Part shown: piece by piece, positions 41,003-55,878 of the stretch
Layout of the letters: every line of letters begins with the position of its first letter
How positions within the stretch are numbered: position 1 is the stretch's first letter
Source: Neocallimastix lanati (nom. inval.)
Taxonomy: Eukaryota; Neocallimastigomycota; Neocallimastigomycetes; Neocallimastigales; Neocallimastigaceae
Direction of reading: 5' to 3'
DNA length: 64,000 nt
NCBI GenBank assembly: GCA_016946835.1
Contig: JACVTC010000134.1
Location: 437,501 to 501,500, forward strand
Notes under the pieces: generated by a model
What the model was told of the DNA's origin: nothing
Seen by the model: only the letters and a program-made list of their open reading frames with translations
Database searches by the model: none
Program-made: the position numbers and the translations under genes

Positions 41003-41011
41003 TTAAACCTC
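41003..41011. repeat. 9-bp target site duplication, right of MULE D
   Basis: TTAAACCTC, identical to 36724-36732. Confidence 0.88.
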
Positions 41012-41112
41012 TATTCTTATGTAAATATTAGAGTGAGCATTTTATGTATTTAACAATTCATCATTTGTGCCACATTAGATTCATGTATATCACGTGCATC
41101 AACAATTATTAT

Positions 41113-41728
41113 GAGGGTGTGCGTTTCGGAATGTGGCTTTAAATTTTTTACATAATTTTCATTTCGGAATGTGGCTTAAATTATTTTTTATAAATTTTTA
41201 TTTATGAATATAATATTTAAACATTAAAATAAAATGGCACATATAATTTCTTTGAAAAAATAATTATTAAATATTTTATTTTATTTCAAGAAAATTAATA
41301 AAAAAATATTTTATTTTATTTCAAGAAAATTACTAAAAAAATATTTATCTTTTCTTTTTTTTTATTTTATTTCTTTATTATAAAATAAAATATTTATTTA
41401 ATTATTATTTATTTATTTATTTATATAATAAAAAATTACAGTTATAAATATAAATAAATATGAAAATATTTTATTTTATTTTTTTTGTATTTTATTTTTT
41501 TAATCTTTTATTTTTATTTTTTTTTTTTTTTTAATTTTTTTTATTTTTTTATTTTTTTATTTTTTATTATCAAATATATATTAAATTATAAAAATATTAT
41601 ATAATAAAATATTTATTTAATTATTATTTAATTATTTATTTATATAAAAAATTTTATATATAATATGCCATCTCAAAAAACATGTGGCTTATATCTATTC
41701 ACGTGCGGTTCCGAAACGCGCTCTCCCC
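41113..41728. mobile_element. 616-bp non-autonomous derivative of the MULE A/B family
   Basis: Both family ends are present: left GAGGGTGTGCGTTTCGGAAT with the GTGGCTTAAAT motif, and right CACGTGCGGTTCCGAAACGC then GCTCTCCCC. In between are short pieces of the left and right subterminal regions, including AAATGGCACATATAATTTCT (also at about 18142 and 28300 in A and B) and TTTCAAGAAAAT repeats. The transposase gene and the large array are missing. It is an internal deletion derivative that could be moved by the MULE B enzyme. I found no convincing target duplication. Confidence 0.88.
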
Positions 41729-42989
41729 CTCAATTAATCACTTGATTAATTATCATATGATTTATAAAATGATCCAGAAATAACGTGATATAAGATAAAT
41801 TTATGTAATATCATAAATTCTCTAAAAATACATAAAATTTATAACATAAATTTTATGTTAAATTTTATGTTATGTAAATATGTAAATAATTTATAAATTA
41901 ATTAAGTTTTATTTTATTTCATTTTAATTAATTATATTTTTATTATATTTTTATATGTTCTAATTATTATAAATATTTTATTATTTATATTATACTTTTT
42001 ATAATATTCAACTAAATATTTAATTCTTATTATTTTAAAATAGTTTATAATTAAAGAGTATTATATAAAGAATACTTTTTCTTTATATTTATTCTTTGTA
42101 ATTTTGCAGTTTTGCGAATTGCCATTCATGCAATTCAAACAGTAAAAAAATATAATAACAAATTGCCAAAATAAATATATTTTATTAGTAAAATTAGTTT
42201 AATGATATTTAATATGAAGTTATAAAAATTATTAGTTAATTAAATAAATTTAAATTATAAAATAAATAAATAAATATTTAATAAATAAGTAATTAAAATT
42301 ATATTATATTAATAAATTTCATAAATAAATTCATATAACTTCTCCCAGTAAGAGACTGAACCGAGGTGTACTTTATCAGTTGCTACACATATTTGTTATA
42401 TATAATTTTATTGATATTGGGTATAATTTATGTAGAATTAATATATTTTTGTTAACTTTATATTCTGTGTAACATATATCTACAAATTATTTTATGATGA
42501 TATTTTATTAGGTATATTAAAAAGAAATTATTAAAATTATAGAAATTCTGAAAAAAAAAATTTTTTTTTTTTTTACAAATATACATTTGGAATTACTTAA
42601 TTTTTATTTATATCACTATACTGTATATTCTTCTTTAACTTTTAAAATTTTAATTATATATAAATATATAATTAATTATTATTATTTTTTTTCTATACAT
42701 AAATATATAATTAATTATTATTATTATTTTTTTTTTCTATTAATGTAAAAAAGTCCATCTATTTTAGATGTATTTTTTTTTTTAATAAATATTATTAAAT
42801 ATGATTATTCCTAGATTCAATGACCATTAAATTCATAAACTTTATTTAATATAATTTATTTCTTTAAAAAAAAAAAAAAAAAGATTTAGTGAAATTCTAT
42901 TCAATAACCATTTAATTAATAAACTTTATTTAATAATATTTATTAAAAATAAAAAAAAAAAAAAAAAAAAAAACTACAATGTTAAAATG
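41729..42989. other. AT-rich intergenic region
   Basis: No gene is seen. Short features are an A-run/T-run pair at 42551-42574, two similar 50-base stretches around 42660 and 42710 with CTATACATAAATATATAATT, and a near-duplication of CAATAACCATTTAAT-type sequence at 42830 and 42903 that leads into the LINE relic. Confidence 0.6.
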
Positions 42990-44053
42990 AGTTTCGAGGA
43001 TGAAATGGCCTCTAACTCATCAATGATAACTTCATGTGGATAAAAATTATCATTTGAATCAATATTAAAGTTTTTTTCTTAGCCTTATCGCTTCAACGTC
43101 GACGCTCTTGACATAGGAAAGTCTAATGATATACAAATTGATCATGGAGTAAAAGTCACAAATCATAATAGGAATAATATTAATAAGGAATCCCATAAGA
43201 AGACTCTCTTAAAGGTGATTGAAAGATATTTTTAATAAAATGACATCTTTCCCCTTCCCCAAGCCAATTTATATAAGATTTTATATATGTAATGCATTTC
43301 CGCCAAGAGGTATATATAGAATGATAGTACTTAAAAAAATTAATATTGTCATCAAAATCTTCCTTTTTGTCATCAAGAATGTTCAATGATTTCTCATAAA
43401 TAACCAGAGAAAAATTAATAAAAATTTCATTAAAAAATTGAATTTAACTAAATGAGAAATAATACAAGAAGATTCTATTCATTTTTTATAGCATCGAATC
43501 ATCTCCTTAGCATAAAAACTAACTAATATAAATAATTTCTTTAATATATTATAAATGATAGTATTGGAAATTTTATTTTTAATTCCAAAACTCTAAAACA
43601 AATTCTAATTAAAAGTAGATTTGACTTTTTCAATGTTTTTTTATAAATATATTTGATCCTAGTAAAGGTTCATAAGGAACTAAACTAAGGATATAGAAAG
43701 CTAGAATAAAAGCTTTAAAGTAGCGAGTTATGTTTCCTATTGATTAGAAATCTAAATAAAGAATTAATCGTATAATTTATTTTTACAAATCATTTTTACA
43801 AATCATTTTAGTAATAAGTTTTAAGTCCAATGATTCATTAAATGCTGATACAAGAATTCTTTCCATCATTTGACCAAGTAAACTATAACCTATCATATCC
43901 ATAACAAATAATTAGTAAAAAAATTCTAAGAATAAGATCTATAAGTTGCTTATTTAGTCATGCTGAAATCATCAACAATAATAGGAAGGATTATTCTGGT
44001 GATTCTTGAGTCAATTAGCAAAAATCATTTTCTCGCTTTATCTCTAAAATCTT

Positions 44054-44096
<43 letters not shown>

Positions 44097-44620
44097 AGAT
44101 GATGTCAATGTTTCCTAATGAACAAAAAAGGAAACTACATTTACTGAGAGTAAATATATCAATATTCTAAATTATCATTAATGAATTAGCAGGCATTATG
44201 GATACCAATATAAAAGTGACGTATAACAGGAATTTTCATGTCCGTACTTCTCAGTACTATTCTGTAATGATTAAGAAATGAATAGGAATTAGAGAAAGAA
44301 TTCATGAATGAACTATTAAAGAACTTATTGAATAAAAATACAAATAGGATAAAAAAAAAATTGAATTTAAAAAATGAGTTAAATCATTCACATTTTTCGG
44401 AATTCCAACCATTAATATTTCAAGCAAATATAGAGGTTAAAATATTTGAGTATTCGAGAAGGGATTAGCATACAGAAGACAATCAGAGATAGGAATAGTA
44501 AGTTCAGAATAATACCTTATTCATACTACTAAAGGTACGATTCCATGAAGTCATCTTCCAATTTATTCGTTTAACAGGTTAAGTATTTTGTCAACATAAA
44601 AATAACTTTTAAATAATTCA
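42990..44620 (-). pseudogene. Decayed LINE-like relic, endonuclease region
   Basis: Read on the minus strand, scattered short frames look like parts of a non-LTR element: NINGWNSEKCE near 44400 (endonuclease start), RSTDMKIPVI near 44240, SRITRIILPIIVDDFSMTK near 43990 (endonuclease-like), and the 68-codon open piece 43386-43180 with LGEGERC and SPLRESSYGIPY. Frames are broken many times, and A/T runs were inserted. The region is richer in G and C than its surroundings. Assignment rests on weak motifs. Confidence 0.45.
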
Positions 44621-44731
44621 TTTTATTACCATAGTTATCTTATTAAAGATGAAAGAAATTTCTTCTATATTAATATAGTGTTTTTTTTTAACAATTCTAT
44701 GAATAATATCGTTACAATTTGATATTTTTTT

Positions 44732-44763
<32 letters not shown>

Positions 44764-45059
44764 TTAATTTAAGAACTTCCATAGTCTATATTTAGTCTAC
44801 GATTTAAGTTCCTAAATAAAAATGGTCAAGACCAAAACGTCACCAGACCTTCATTAAATTTTGTATTATATATATAAATATATATATAATTTTTTTTTTT
44901 TTTTGATTTGATTTGATTTATTATTTTAATTGTTTTTGAATAATAAAATTTATATAAATATAAAGCCGTAATTTTATTGTAAATTTTAAACTTTATTTAT
45001 TAATTTATTCATTATTAATTATATGAATATTTTTTTTTTTTCAAAAAAAAAAAAAAATA

Positions 45060-45306
45060 GTCCATAGGCAATAACGAACTTTCACCTCCAAGATGATAAA
45101 GATTTCTGTTTAAGAGGGAAATTCTTTTTCCATATAATTGTCTCTCTGAAAGAAATTATGGTCTTTTTCTCCTTAAGTGGCAAATAGCTCCTGCTGGCCT
45201 TCCTTAATCGCATTTTCTACGTTTCAACGTTGACTTCCTGGTTAGTTTACGCTTATACTGTGTCGGAATAACAATTCTTGTTTTATTACTGGCCCTCGGA
45301 ATAATT

Positions 45307-45341
<35 letters not shown>

Positions 45342-45395
45342 CGCAAACCATACACACTAAGAATGTCATTTTAGAATAATTACCAAAAATGATTT

Positions 45396-45437
<42 letters not shown>

Positions 45438-45620
45438 CTTAATCAATAATGTCTGCATCTCTTCCACCAAGAAGGAAGTTATATACTCAGTACCACTTCA
45501 TATATATATTTATACACTCTTTATTTAGATAATTGCTAATATTAACACCATTTTTACCATTTGACCTTCTCACTACATTATTAGTAATGTTACTATTATT
45601 TTCACTATCTCTAATATTAA
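45060..45620 (-). pseudogene. Decayed LINE 3' relic
   Basis: On the minus strand 45600-45430 gives an Asn/Ser-rich stretch followed by VYNFLLGGRDADI, matching the VFNFLLGGRSIN segment at the end of the LINE at 15704-17476. Further along, about 45200, the DNA word GGCCAGCAGGA occurs, as in the 3' flank of that LINE. So this is a 3' fragment of a related element, interrupted by A and T homopolymers at 45312-45340 and 45401-45432. Confidence 0.6.
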
Positions 45621-45639
45621 TGTAAAAGAAAGATGAAAT

Positions 45640-46762
45640 ATATATTTTGTTTATTTATTTATTTTCTATTTTAATTTTATTATTTTTTTTTTATTTCTAT
45701 TTTTTTCTTTTTTTTATAAAATAATTATGTATAATTATATAACTTTATGTAATTATATTATTTATATATTACACTATAAAAAAATAAATAAACAAATAAT
45801 ACAACAAACAAAAAAATAAATAAATTAAAAATAAAATGTTTCACCATTTTGCTTCTAACCACCCTTTTTTTTTATACTATCTATTTTCAAAAATAATTAT
45901 GACTTATTAAAGTGAGAAATAATTATTTATTGTTAATAACTTCATATTCCTTCAATAAAAAAAAATGATTTAAATCAATAATATTTTTTTATGAAAACCC
46001 TCTCACACCACTCTTTCAAAATGTAGATATTCATATGTTTAAATAATATAAAAATAGTACTAAAAAAATATAATCCAGTATATTTATATATTCTTAAAAC
46101 AAAAAATATATATTTTTTATATATTTATATAATAATAACTTTTTATACTTCTTTCATAACCATTGAATTTTGAATTCTTAGTTTTTTAAAAGTTTCAATA
46201 TTTTACTCAATTTTACGTTTTTCTTACTATTTTTAATATATATATATATAATTTTTTTTTTTTTTTTTTTTGAATTTTTTTTATTATTAAACAAATAAAT
46301 TATAATTTAATATTATCTTTACATATTAAATTATAAAATTACTGTTTAAAAGGATCTCATTTATCAATGATTTCAATTTCTTCTTAGACAATATGTTTTT
46401 TTATTTATCTTTATTTTTTAATAAATATTAATCTTATTTTGATATCTATTCATATAATATATATAATACGTTTAGTTTTTTTTATTTTAAAAAATAAAAA
46501 ATACCCTTAATTTGTTATTAATAATGAAAATAAATACGAGAATGAATTAACTTTTATTTTATTATTTAAGGATAATTTATTTTTATTTGATAATTTATAT
46601 ATTTGATATATAAATATTATATAACTTCTTCCATAAAATATAAACAGCTTATTTAAGCTAAATTTTAACAATATAAGTAAAAGATATTTAAAATGAATAT
46701 TGGTTTTATATATATATATGTAATTTTAATAGAGAAAATTTTATAAATTCTTATATTTCATT
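45640..46762. other. AT-rich intergenic region
   Basis: This lies 3' of the ubiquitin-eL40 gene. It contains only A/T-rich sequence and T-runs (46250-46270), with no supported gene. The gene's 3' UTR should be in the last 100-200 bases. Confidence 0.65.
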
Positions 46763-47284
46763 TTAATTTTTTACCTTCTTCTTTGGACGGAGTTGGTTAC
46801 TGTGACACTTACGGCAGTTAGTGGCACGTTGTGGAAGACGAGCGTAACATTTACGACAAATCATCTTATCACAGTTGTACTTGGAGGCAAGAACCTTAAG
46901 AGATGGTTCAATAATACCACCACGAAGACGGAGAACAAGGTGAAGAGTAGATTCTATTTATCAAATATTAACGTATATTTAATTGTAATTAAATAAAATA
47001 AAATAAAAAAAAACATTAAAATTTGATATAATAATATTTCCATTTTTTATATTAATATATTTCAAAAATAAAAAAAAATTTATTAATTTATTACCCTTTT
47101 GGATGTTGTAGTCAGAAAGAGTTCTGTCATCTTCTAATTGTTTACCAGCGAAAATTAAACGTTGTTGATCTGGTGGAATACCTTCTTTTTCTTGAATCTT
47201 GTTCTTAACATTGACAATACTATCGGAAGACTCAACCTCAAGGGTTATAGTCTTTCCAGTAAGGGTTTTAACGAAAATTTGCAT
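46763..47284 (-). CDS. UBI1/RPL40: Ubiquitin fused to ribosomal protein eL40
   Basis: Two exons, 47284-47095 and 46953-46763, join within the codon for residue 64 of ubiquitin and give 126 residues. The first 76 are ubiquitin, with [18 protein letters not shown]48 in FAGKQLED, K63 in NIQK and the LRLRGG end. The last 50 are eL40, with [19 protein letters not shown], a C-x2-C zinc site in NCRKCH and RPKKKVKN. The precursor is cut after the Gly-Gly to release ubiquitin and a large-subunit ribosomal protein. The intron (47094-46954) falls exactly after residue 63. Three ubiquitin positions differ from the common eukaryotic form: [14 protein letters not shown] holds a Ser, a Val and an Asn not usual there. 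Base composition is richer in G and C than neighbours, as for RPL11. Confidence 0.96.
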
Positions 47285-49010
47285 CTTATTTTATCCTGTT
47301 TTTTTTTTTTTTTAATAATTTTACAAATTATTAAATTATTAATTAGTTTTCCATGAATATATAATTTTTTTTTTTGCTATACACTTCCATAAAATTCATA
47401 TTATATCATTTATACTGTCTTGAATATTTGTTATGATTTATAGCAATATCTTTTTTATTAAAGTGAATGTTATAATTTTGACCCATTTTCATTTTGAATT
47501 GTAATATTCTATTTTACTATTTCTTTAACCATCAATCCATCAATCTTATACATTATTTTATTCTTATTTTGGTTTTTATTAAATAAATGCTTCTTTTCTC
47601 AAATTATAATGCATCCATTATTCAAATTTTAATTTCATGTTACTATATTAATAAAATTGTGTTTGTTTGGCTATAAATCATTCAATATTTTTCAATATAT
47701 TAGGATCACACATAATTTATGAAAAAAAATGATAAAATACGCTCTTTATTCAATTAATTATAAATAAAAAATATATATATCACAATAGCAACCTTAAAGA
47801 ATAAAATTGGAAATATTTTACCGGAAAGAAAGAAAAAATGGTTTGATTTTAATTTTGTTAAGTTTGATTATTATCAGTTATTTTTTTTGTTTTTTGATTG
47901 GTTAATTTATTTAATACACATGATTTATTTAATTTAAAGGTTAAGTTACTTTACATAGACTTTATACATAGTGATACATTTAAAAATTAAATAAATCGGT
48001 TTTAGTTTTTAATTTAATGAATATAATTACACTAAATATATATTTATATATATATATTTTTTAGACTCTAGGAATGAACTTTATTTAATAATATTTATTA
48101 AAATAAAATATATGAAATTTTTTACAAAAAGATTAAAAAAACTATATAATGAGTTTCGAGGTCCAAAATGGCCTCTAAATTTTTCTATTCTTCGTCAATA
48201 ACTCCATGTGGATAAACTAATGAAAAATGAATAAATGATTTTATATTATTAATAATGAATATATCACATTAATTTATGTAGTAAAATAAACAAATATTTA
48301 ATAGTAGTATAATAATGAATGGATAATAATAATTATAAATTCATTCGCTGAGGATGAAAAGAATATATTTCTTCATTATTTGCAATATTTAAAAAAAAAA
48401 AGTAAAATTATAACTCCTATTTTCATCCTATTTATATATAAATTTTATTTTCATTTCATTATTATCCATATTTAAAGAATTATAATATTAATTTTTAATA
48501 ATCTTTATTTTTTTTTCTTTTCTTTTTTATCTCCATTTTTATTTTTAATTTTATTTTAATTCTTATTTTTATTCTTATTTTTTTAATTTTTTTTTTTCAA
48601 GTATTATATATATATAATATTCATACTTTGTATTAAAATTTTCTTTAATAATACATCAAATATAATACATATATATAAATAAAATTTTTCAAGAATTATT
48701 TTTTTATTAAGTTTAAATTTAAAATTTTGACTATATTAATATATATAATTATCAATTAATTATTTATTATTTAATTTTATTATTACTATATTACTATCAT
48801 TATTATTATATTTTATTATTTTATTATTTTATTTTTATTTTAGTTTAGTTTATTTTTTATTTTTATTTTTATTTTTATTTTTTTAAAATATCAAAATAAA
48901 ATATATTGATAGCTTTAAATTATATATATTAATACAGATAATAACAAATTTTTAAATTTGAATATATAAATTTTTAAAAATTAATTATTATTTACTAGAT
49001 TTGAATACAA
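47285..49010. other. Intergenic region with one dispersed-repeat copy
   Basis: This lies upstream of ubiquitin-eL40 and downstream of Mdm34. A T-run at 47299-47312 lies just upstream of the ubiquitin start. The only recognisable content is the repeat at 48064-48220, listed separately. Confidence 0.65.
48064..48220. repeat. Dispersed repeat shared with 42900-43045
   Basis: AACTTTATTTAATAATATTT, later GAGTTTCGAGG, AATGGCCTCTAA and CTTCATGTGGATAAA-type sequence (CTCCATGTGGATAAA here), occur in the same order in both places. It is probably a fragment of the LINE-like relic family. Confidence 0.65.
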
Positions 49011-51658
49011 TTAAGATGTTGCTGACGATTGATTATTACTTTCATTACGTGTAGAAGAAGATGAAGAACTCATCAATCCATCAACATGAATCTTCAAACG
49101 ATGACGTTGACGATGATAACGACGTTTATAATTAGATTTTGAATGAGGGAAGGAACGATATGCAAAATGTTCCAAAGTACGAGTATATGGAGATATTGTT
49201 TGATTAGAATTCATTAAATTTGTTAATTGTGCAGCCATACTATTATTAGAGGGTTCAATAACAATTTCAGCTGGGAATTCTTCACATACAGTTGATTCAC
49301 CATCTGAATTATATCCAGATACAGCAACATTATTTGGTGCATTTGGTTTTACATTAATATTAATACTATTATTAATATTATTACAATTATTAGTATTGCT
49401 ATTACCATTATTGCTATTATTAATCATATTATTAGAATTATTAATATTATTATTATTGCGACTATAAATATTAACAGAAGTGCATCCATTAGATTTACCA
49501 TTAGTATTATTATTAAGTAATGAAAGGAAAACATTTTCACTACTAATAGTGCCATTGTTTTGAGGTATTACAGATGACATTTGATTATTAGATGTTTCGG
49601 TTATATTTGTTTGATTAGAGTAAGCTCTAACATGACCTCCACTCTTTGTTGCAGATAAAGAAGATAAAGCACTACTGGGTATCTTATGTTCATTAATTCT
49701 TTTAGAAATTGAAAGAATTTCATTATTCTTTAATTTTAAAGTATTAGAATTATTAGAATTATTATTTACTTCTTCATCTTTTATATTTATCAAAGTCTTA
49801 GAAGAATTATACAACGATTCATTTTCTGTATTATTAGATAAAGAAGAATTGGAAAGACTCAATTTATTCTTTCTTACAGATTTGGACTTGCGCTGACCTC
49901 TATGATAAGTATGAGTGTAATTATATCCATGATGATGATTATTATTTGATAAATCTCCTGAACTCTTTCCACTAAATAAAATGGATTTATCTGAAACAGA
50001 AGTTGAAGCGATTGAAATAGGGGGTGTTGAAATAGATGAAAGACTTGATGATGGAATATTATCCAATGACTGTTGTTGTAATCGTTTAAATGGATTATCA
50101 ATGGTATACTCTGAATTATTATTAATATCAAAATTATTTACATCATTTCCTATTTTATGACTTTGTGGAACTCTAGTAATTGCTGTACGGCGAAGATAAT
50201 CAACAATTGAAAAATGCTTATCCTTAGTATAAGAAGGATAGGAAGCTTTGGGTATATATAATGGAATTGGAGAAAATGGAGGAGTGATTAACCAACTATC
50301 AATATGAATAGATTGACATAAATAATTATTAAATGAAGGATTAAGAAGACGAAGAATACCACGATTAGCATTGACGTATTTTGAACACTTCAAACCACGA
50401 TAAAGAATAATTTTATTTTGAAATGATGAATTAGAATTAAGATCATTACCAATCCATTTTCTTTTCCAATCCATAATATCATTTTCTTCAGCTATTAATG
50501 TTTGATTAGAACTAAAAATATCATCATCTTCTTCTCCATAAATACTACTTGAATAACTAATAGGGGATGCAGGAATAGTAGTATCATTACTATAACTACG
50601 ATTATGATTATTTCCATTTGGCACATTAACAGAATTATTTGAAAAGTTATGAATTAGTCCTGGTACATCTTCTAATAAAAACGCACTAATTTGAGTTTTA
50701 ATAATATTTTCTATAATTTTTTTTATTGCTGGAATATGATCAAATGTAGATGATACATTTATATTTTCTAATGGATCATTCTTAAAACAAAAAGTTATAC
50801 CCTTGTTTGAAAATCCTAATGCAGCAATGCCACTTAATTTTAAATTACTTATACGTAATTTTATTGGTATAGGTAAAGGTTGATCTGCAGCTACAACTCC
50901 ACCTCCTACGGATAATGTAATAGGTGTCTTCGGTATAACTAAAGGGTTGATCTAAATAGATTAATGATAAATTCATATTTATTTGTTTAAAATATATTAA
51001 TATTATCATTTACATATGAAAAGTACAAAAAATATGTAAATTAATATTCATTTAATATATATATTATTATCATTTATATGTAAAAAAAAAATTGTATATA
51101 ATAATATATATGTATATTATTATTTATAAAAAGAAAATGTATATATTCATTTAGCAATTATATTATTATTTATATATAAAAAGAAAATGTAAGCATCCAT
51201 TAATATATATATCATATCATTTATTTATAAATGGAAAATGTAATTATAATAATAAATACCTGTACAATAGTTTGAATTACAAGATAAGCATCGCCTTGAT
51301 ATGTTATTTTAAATATCCCTTTAAATTTTTCTTCTGATAAATCACCAATTTCCATTACCTCTAAATCTGGAGCCTAAAAATTTTGCAATTATGAACATAT
51401 TTAAATTTAATATTAAAAAAAATAGTACTTAAATATTATTAAAAATAATATTTTATATAATATAATATAATTTTTTATTTTTTTTCTTTGTGAAGAATTT
51501 AATAACGATTATACCTTTGTACCCATATTTAATTCTTTCACTTTAATATTCCCTATCATTTGAGTCTTTATTCCCTTATTTAAAGCCTCAGTTAATTTAT
51601 CCTGAGCTTCATCAATAAAACTTTTATCAAATGTTGTCCAGTTAAATTTAAATGCCAT
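49011..51658 (-). CDS. MDM34: Mdm34, ERMES complex subunit (SMP domain)
   Basis: Three exons, 51658-51515, 51373-51260 and 50951-49011, all in phase 0, give 732 residues. The N-terminal SMP lipid-transfer domain (about 1-205) matches Mdm34: start MAFKFNW, then EALNKG, PDLEVMEIGDLSEEKFKGIF, ITYQGDAYLVIQT, NPLVIPK, ISNLKLSGIAALGFS, GITFCFKNDPLENI and FLLEDVPGLIHNFSN. A long low-complexity Ser/Asn-rich middle follows. A basic block near the C-terminus, YKRRYHRQRHRLKIH, is also typical of the family. Mdm34 sits on the outer organelle membrane and, with Mmm1, Mdm12 and Mdm10, tethers it to the ER and carries phospholipids. In this fungal group the organelle would be the hydrogenosome. The protein is longer than most Mdm34 proteins because of the Asn-rich middle. 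The paralogue Mdm12 is less likely, because the start and the basic C-terminus fit Mdm34. Confidence 0.9.
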
Positions 51659-54860
<3,202 letters not shown>

Positions 54861-54867
54861 ATTAGTA

Positions 54868-55460
54868 ATGTGGCGTATTATAATAACAATAATACGCCAT
54901 ATCATAAATATATTTTTTAGACTTGGATTAACGAGTTGTATATTTCATAATGTGGCGTATAATAATTTTTAATTAAAGCCATACATTTATAAGATATTCT
55001 ATACAAACATAAATAAATATATAAATAATTATAATTTTAAAAGAAATAAAATATTTTTTCAAATAAATATTATTAAATAACTATTTCAAAAGAAATAATA
55101 ATATATTATATTAAAAAAGAATTATAAAAAATTATTTTTATAATTGAATATTAATAAATTATATATATATAAAAAAAAAGAATATTTATTATTTATTTAA
55201 TTATTAAAAAGCAAGCCACATACAAAGAATTCTTATATATGTTAATACCTAGTACTGGAAATAATAAATCTCACAATTTCAATATTGAAATTATGAGATG
55301 AGATCTTAATTACTTTCAATTATTATTATTTTTATATTATTATTGTTATTGTTATTGTTATTTTATTTTATTAATACTTTACATTATTTATTATATTTCA
55401 GTATTTATTTTATTTTATTTTATTTTATTCAATCTGTACTTTATATTCATAATGAAAATA
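54868..55460. mobile_element. Degraded MULE-like remnant
   Basis: TGGCGTATTA (54871-54880) and its inverted copy TAATACGCCA (54890-54899) lie close together, with a third GTGGCGTATAATA at 54952. These match subterminal motifs of MULE A-D. At 55205-55214 is GCAAGCCACA. At 55396-55450 several TTTTA pentamers run into TTCAATCTGTACTTTATATT, the exact linker of the array in MULE A. No transposase remains. Confidence 0.55.
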
Positions 55461-55646
55461 AAATTTAAAAAAAAAAAAAAAAAAATTAATAATAAAGGAT
55501 AAATTTTTTTGGAAATCATTTAAATATGATCATGATATTGTGAGTAAAAAAAGAAGTAAAAAATAAAATACGATTAATATATAAAAATATATTAATTAAA
55601 TAAAAATATGAGTTATCATTTAATTAATCTTAATTGTTTCAATGAC

Positions 55647-55678
<32 letters not shown>

Positions 55679-55799
55679 ATATAAATTTTATTGTTGATAA
55701 ATAAAAGAAAAGACAATATATACTATAATTTAAAAAACTATAAATGTAGGCTTTGCTTACATTATCGTCGTCTGTAACTAAGTCTTCAGTTAGAATAGT

Positions 55800-55878
55800 T
55801 AGAACTATAGTCTAATGGTTAGTTATCTTAGCCGTAAACACTGCTTCATGGGTTCGACTCATACCTCAACCTTTTTTT
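55800..55878 (+). ncRNA. tRNA-like Pol III segment (tRNA relic or SINE head)
   Basis: A perfect A-box TAGTCTAATGG (55808-55818) and B-box GGTTCGACTC (55851-55860) are spaced 43 bases start to start, followed by seven T (55872-55878) as a Pol III terminator. The arms do not pair well enough for a functional tRNA: the T-stem and acceptor are mismatched. It resembles the element inside the LTR at 58.05 kb in boxes and spacing. Confidence 0.5.

Noticed and set aside
41104-41740. Target duplication around the 616-bp derivative (AATTATTAT versus AATTAATCA)
   Set aside because: Only 6 of 9 bases match in AT-rich DNA, and it requires shifting the right terminus.
42340-42405. Possible tRNA-like segment on the minus strand with GGTTCAGTCTC
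   Set aside because: The B-box is poor, no proper A-box lies at the right distance and the stems do not pair.
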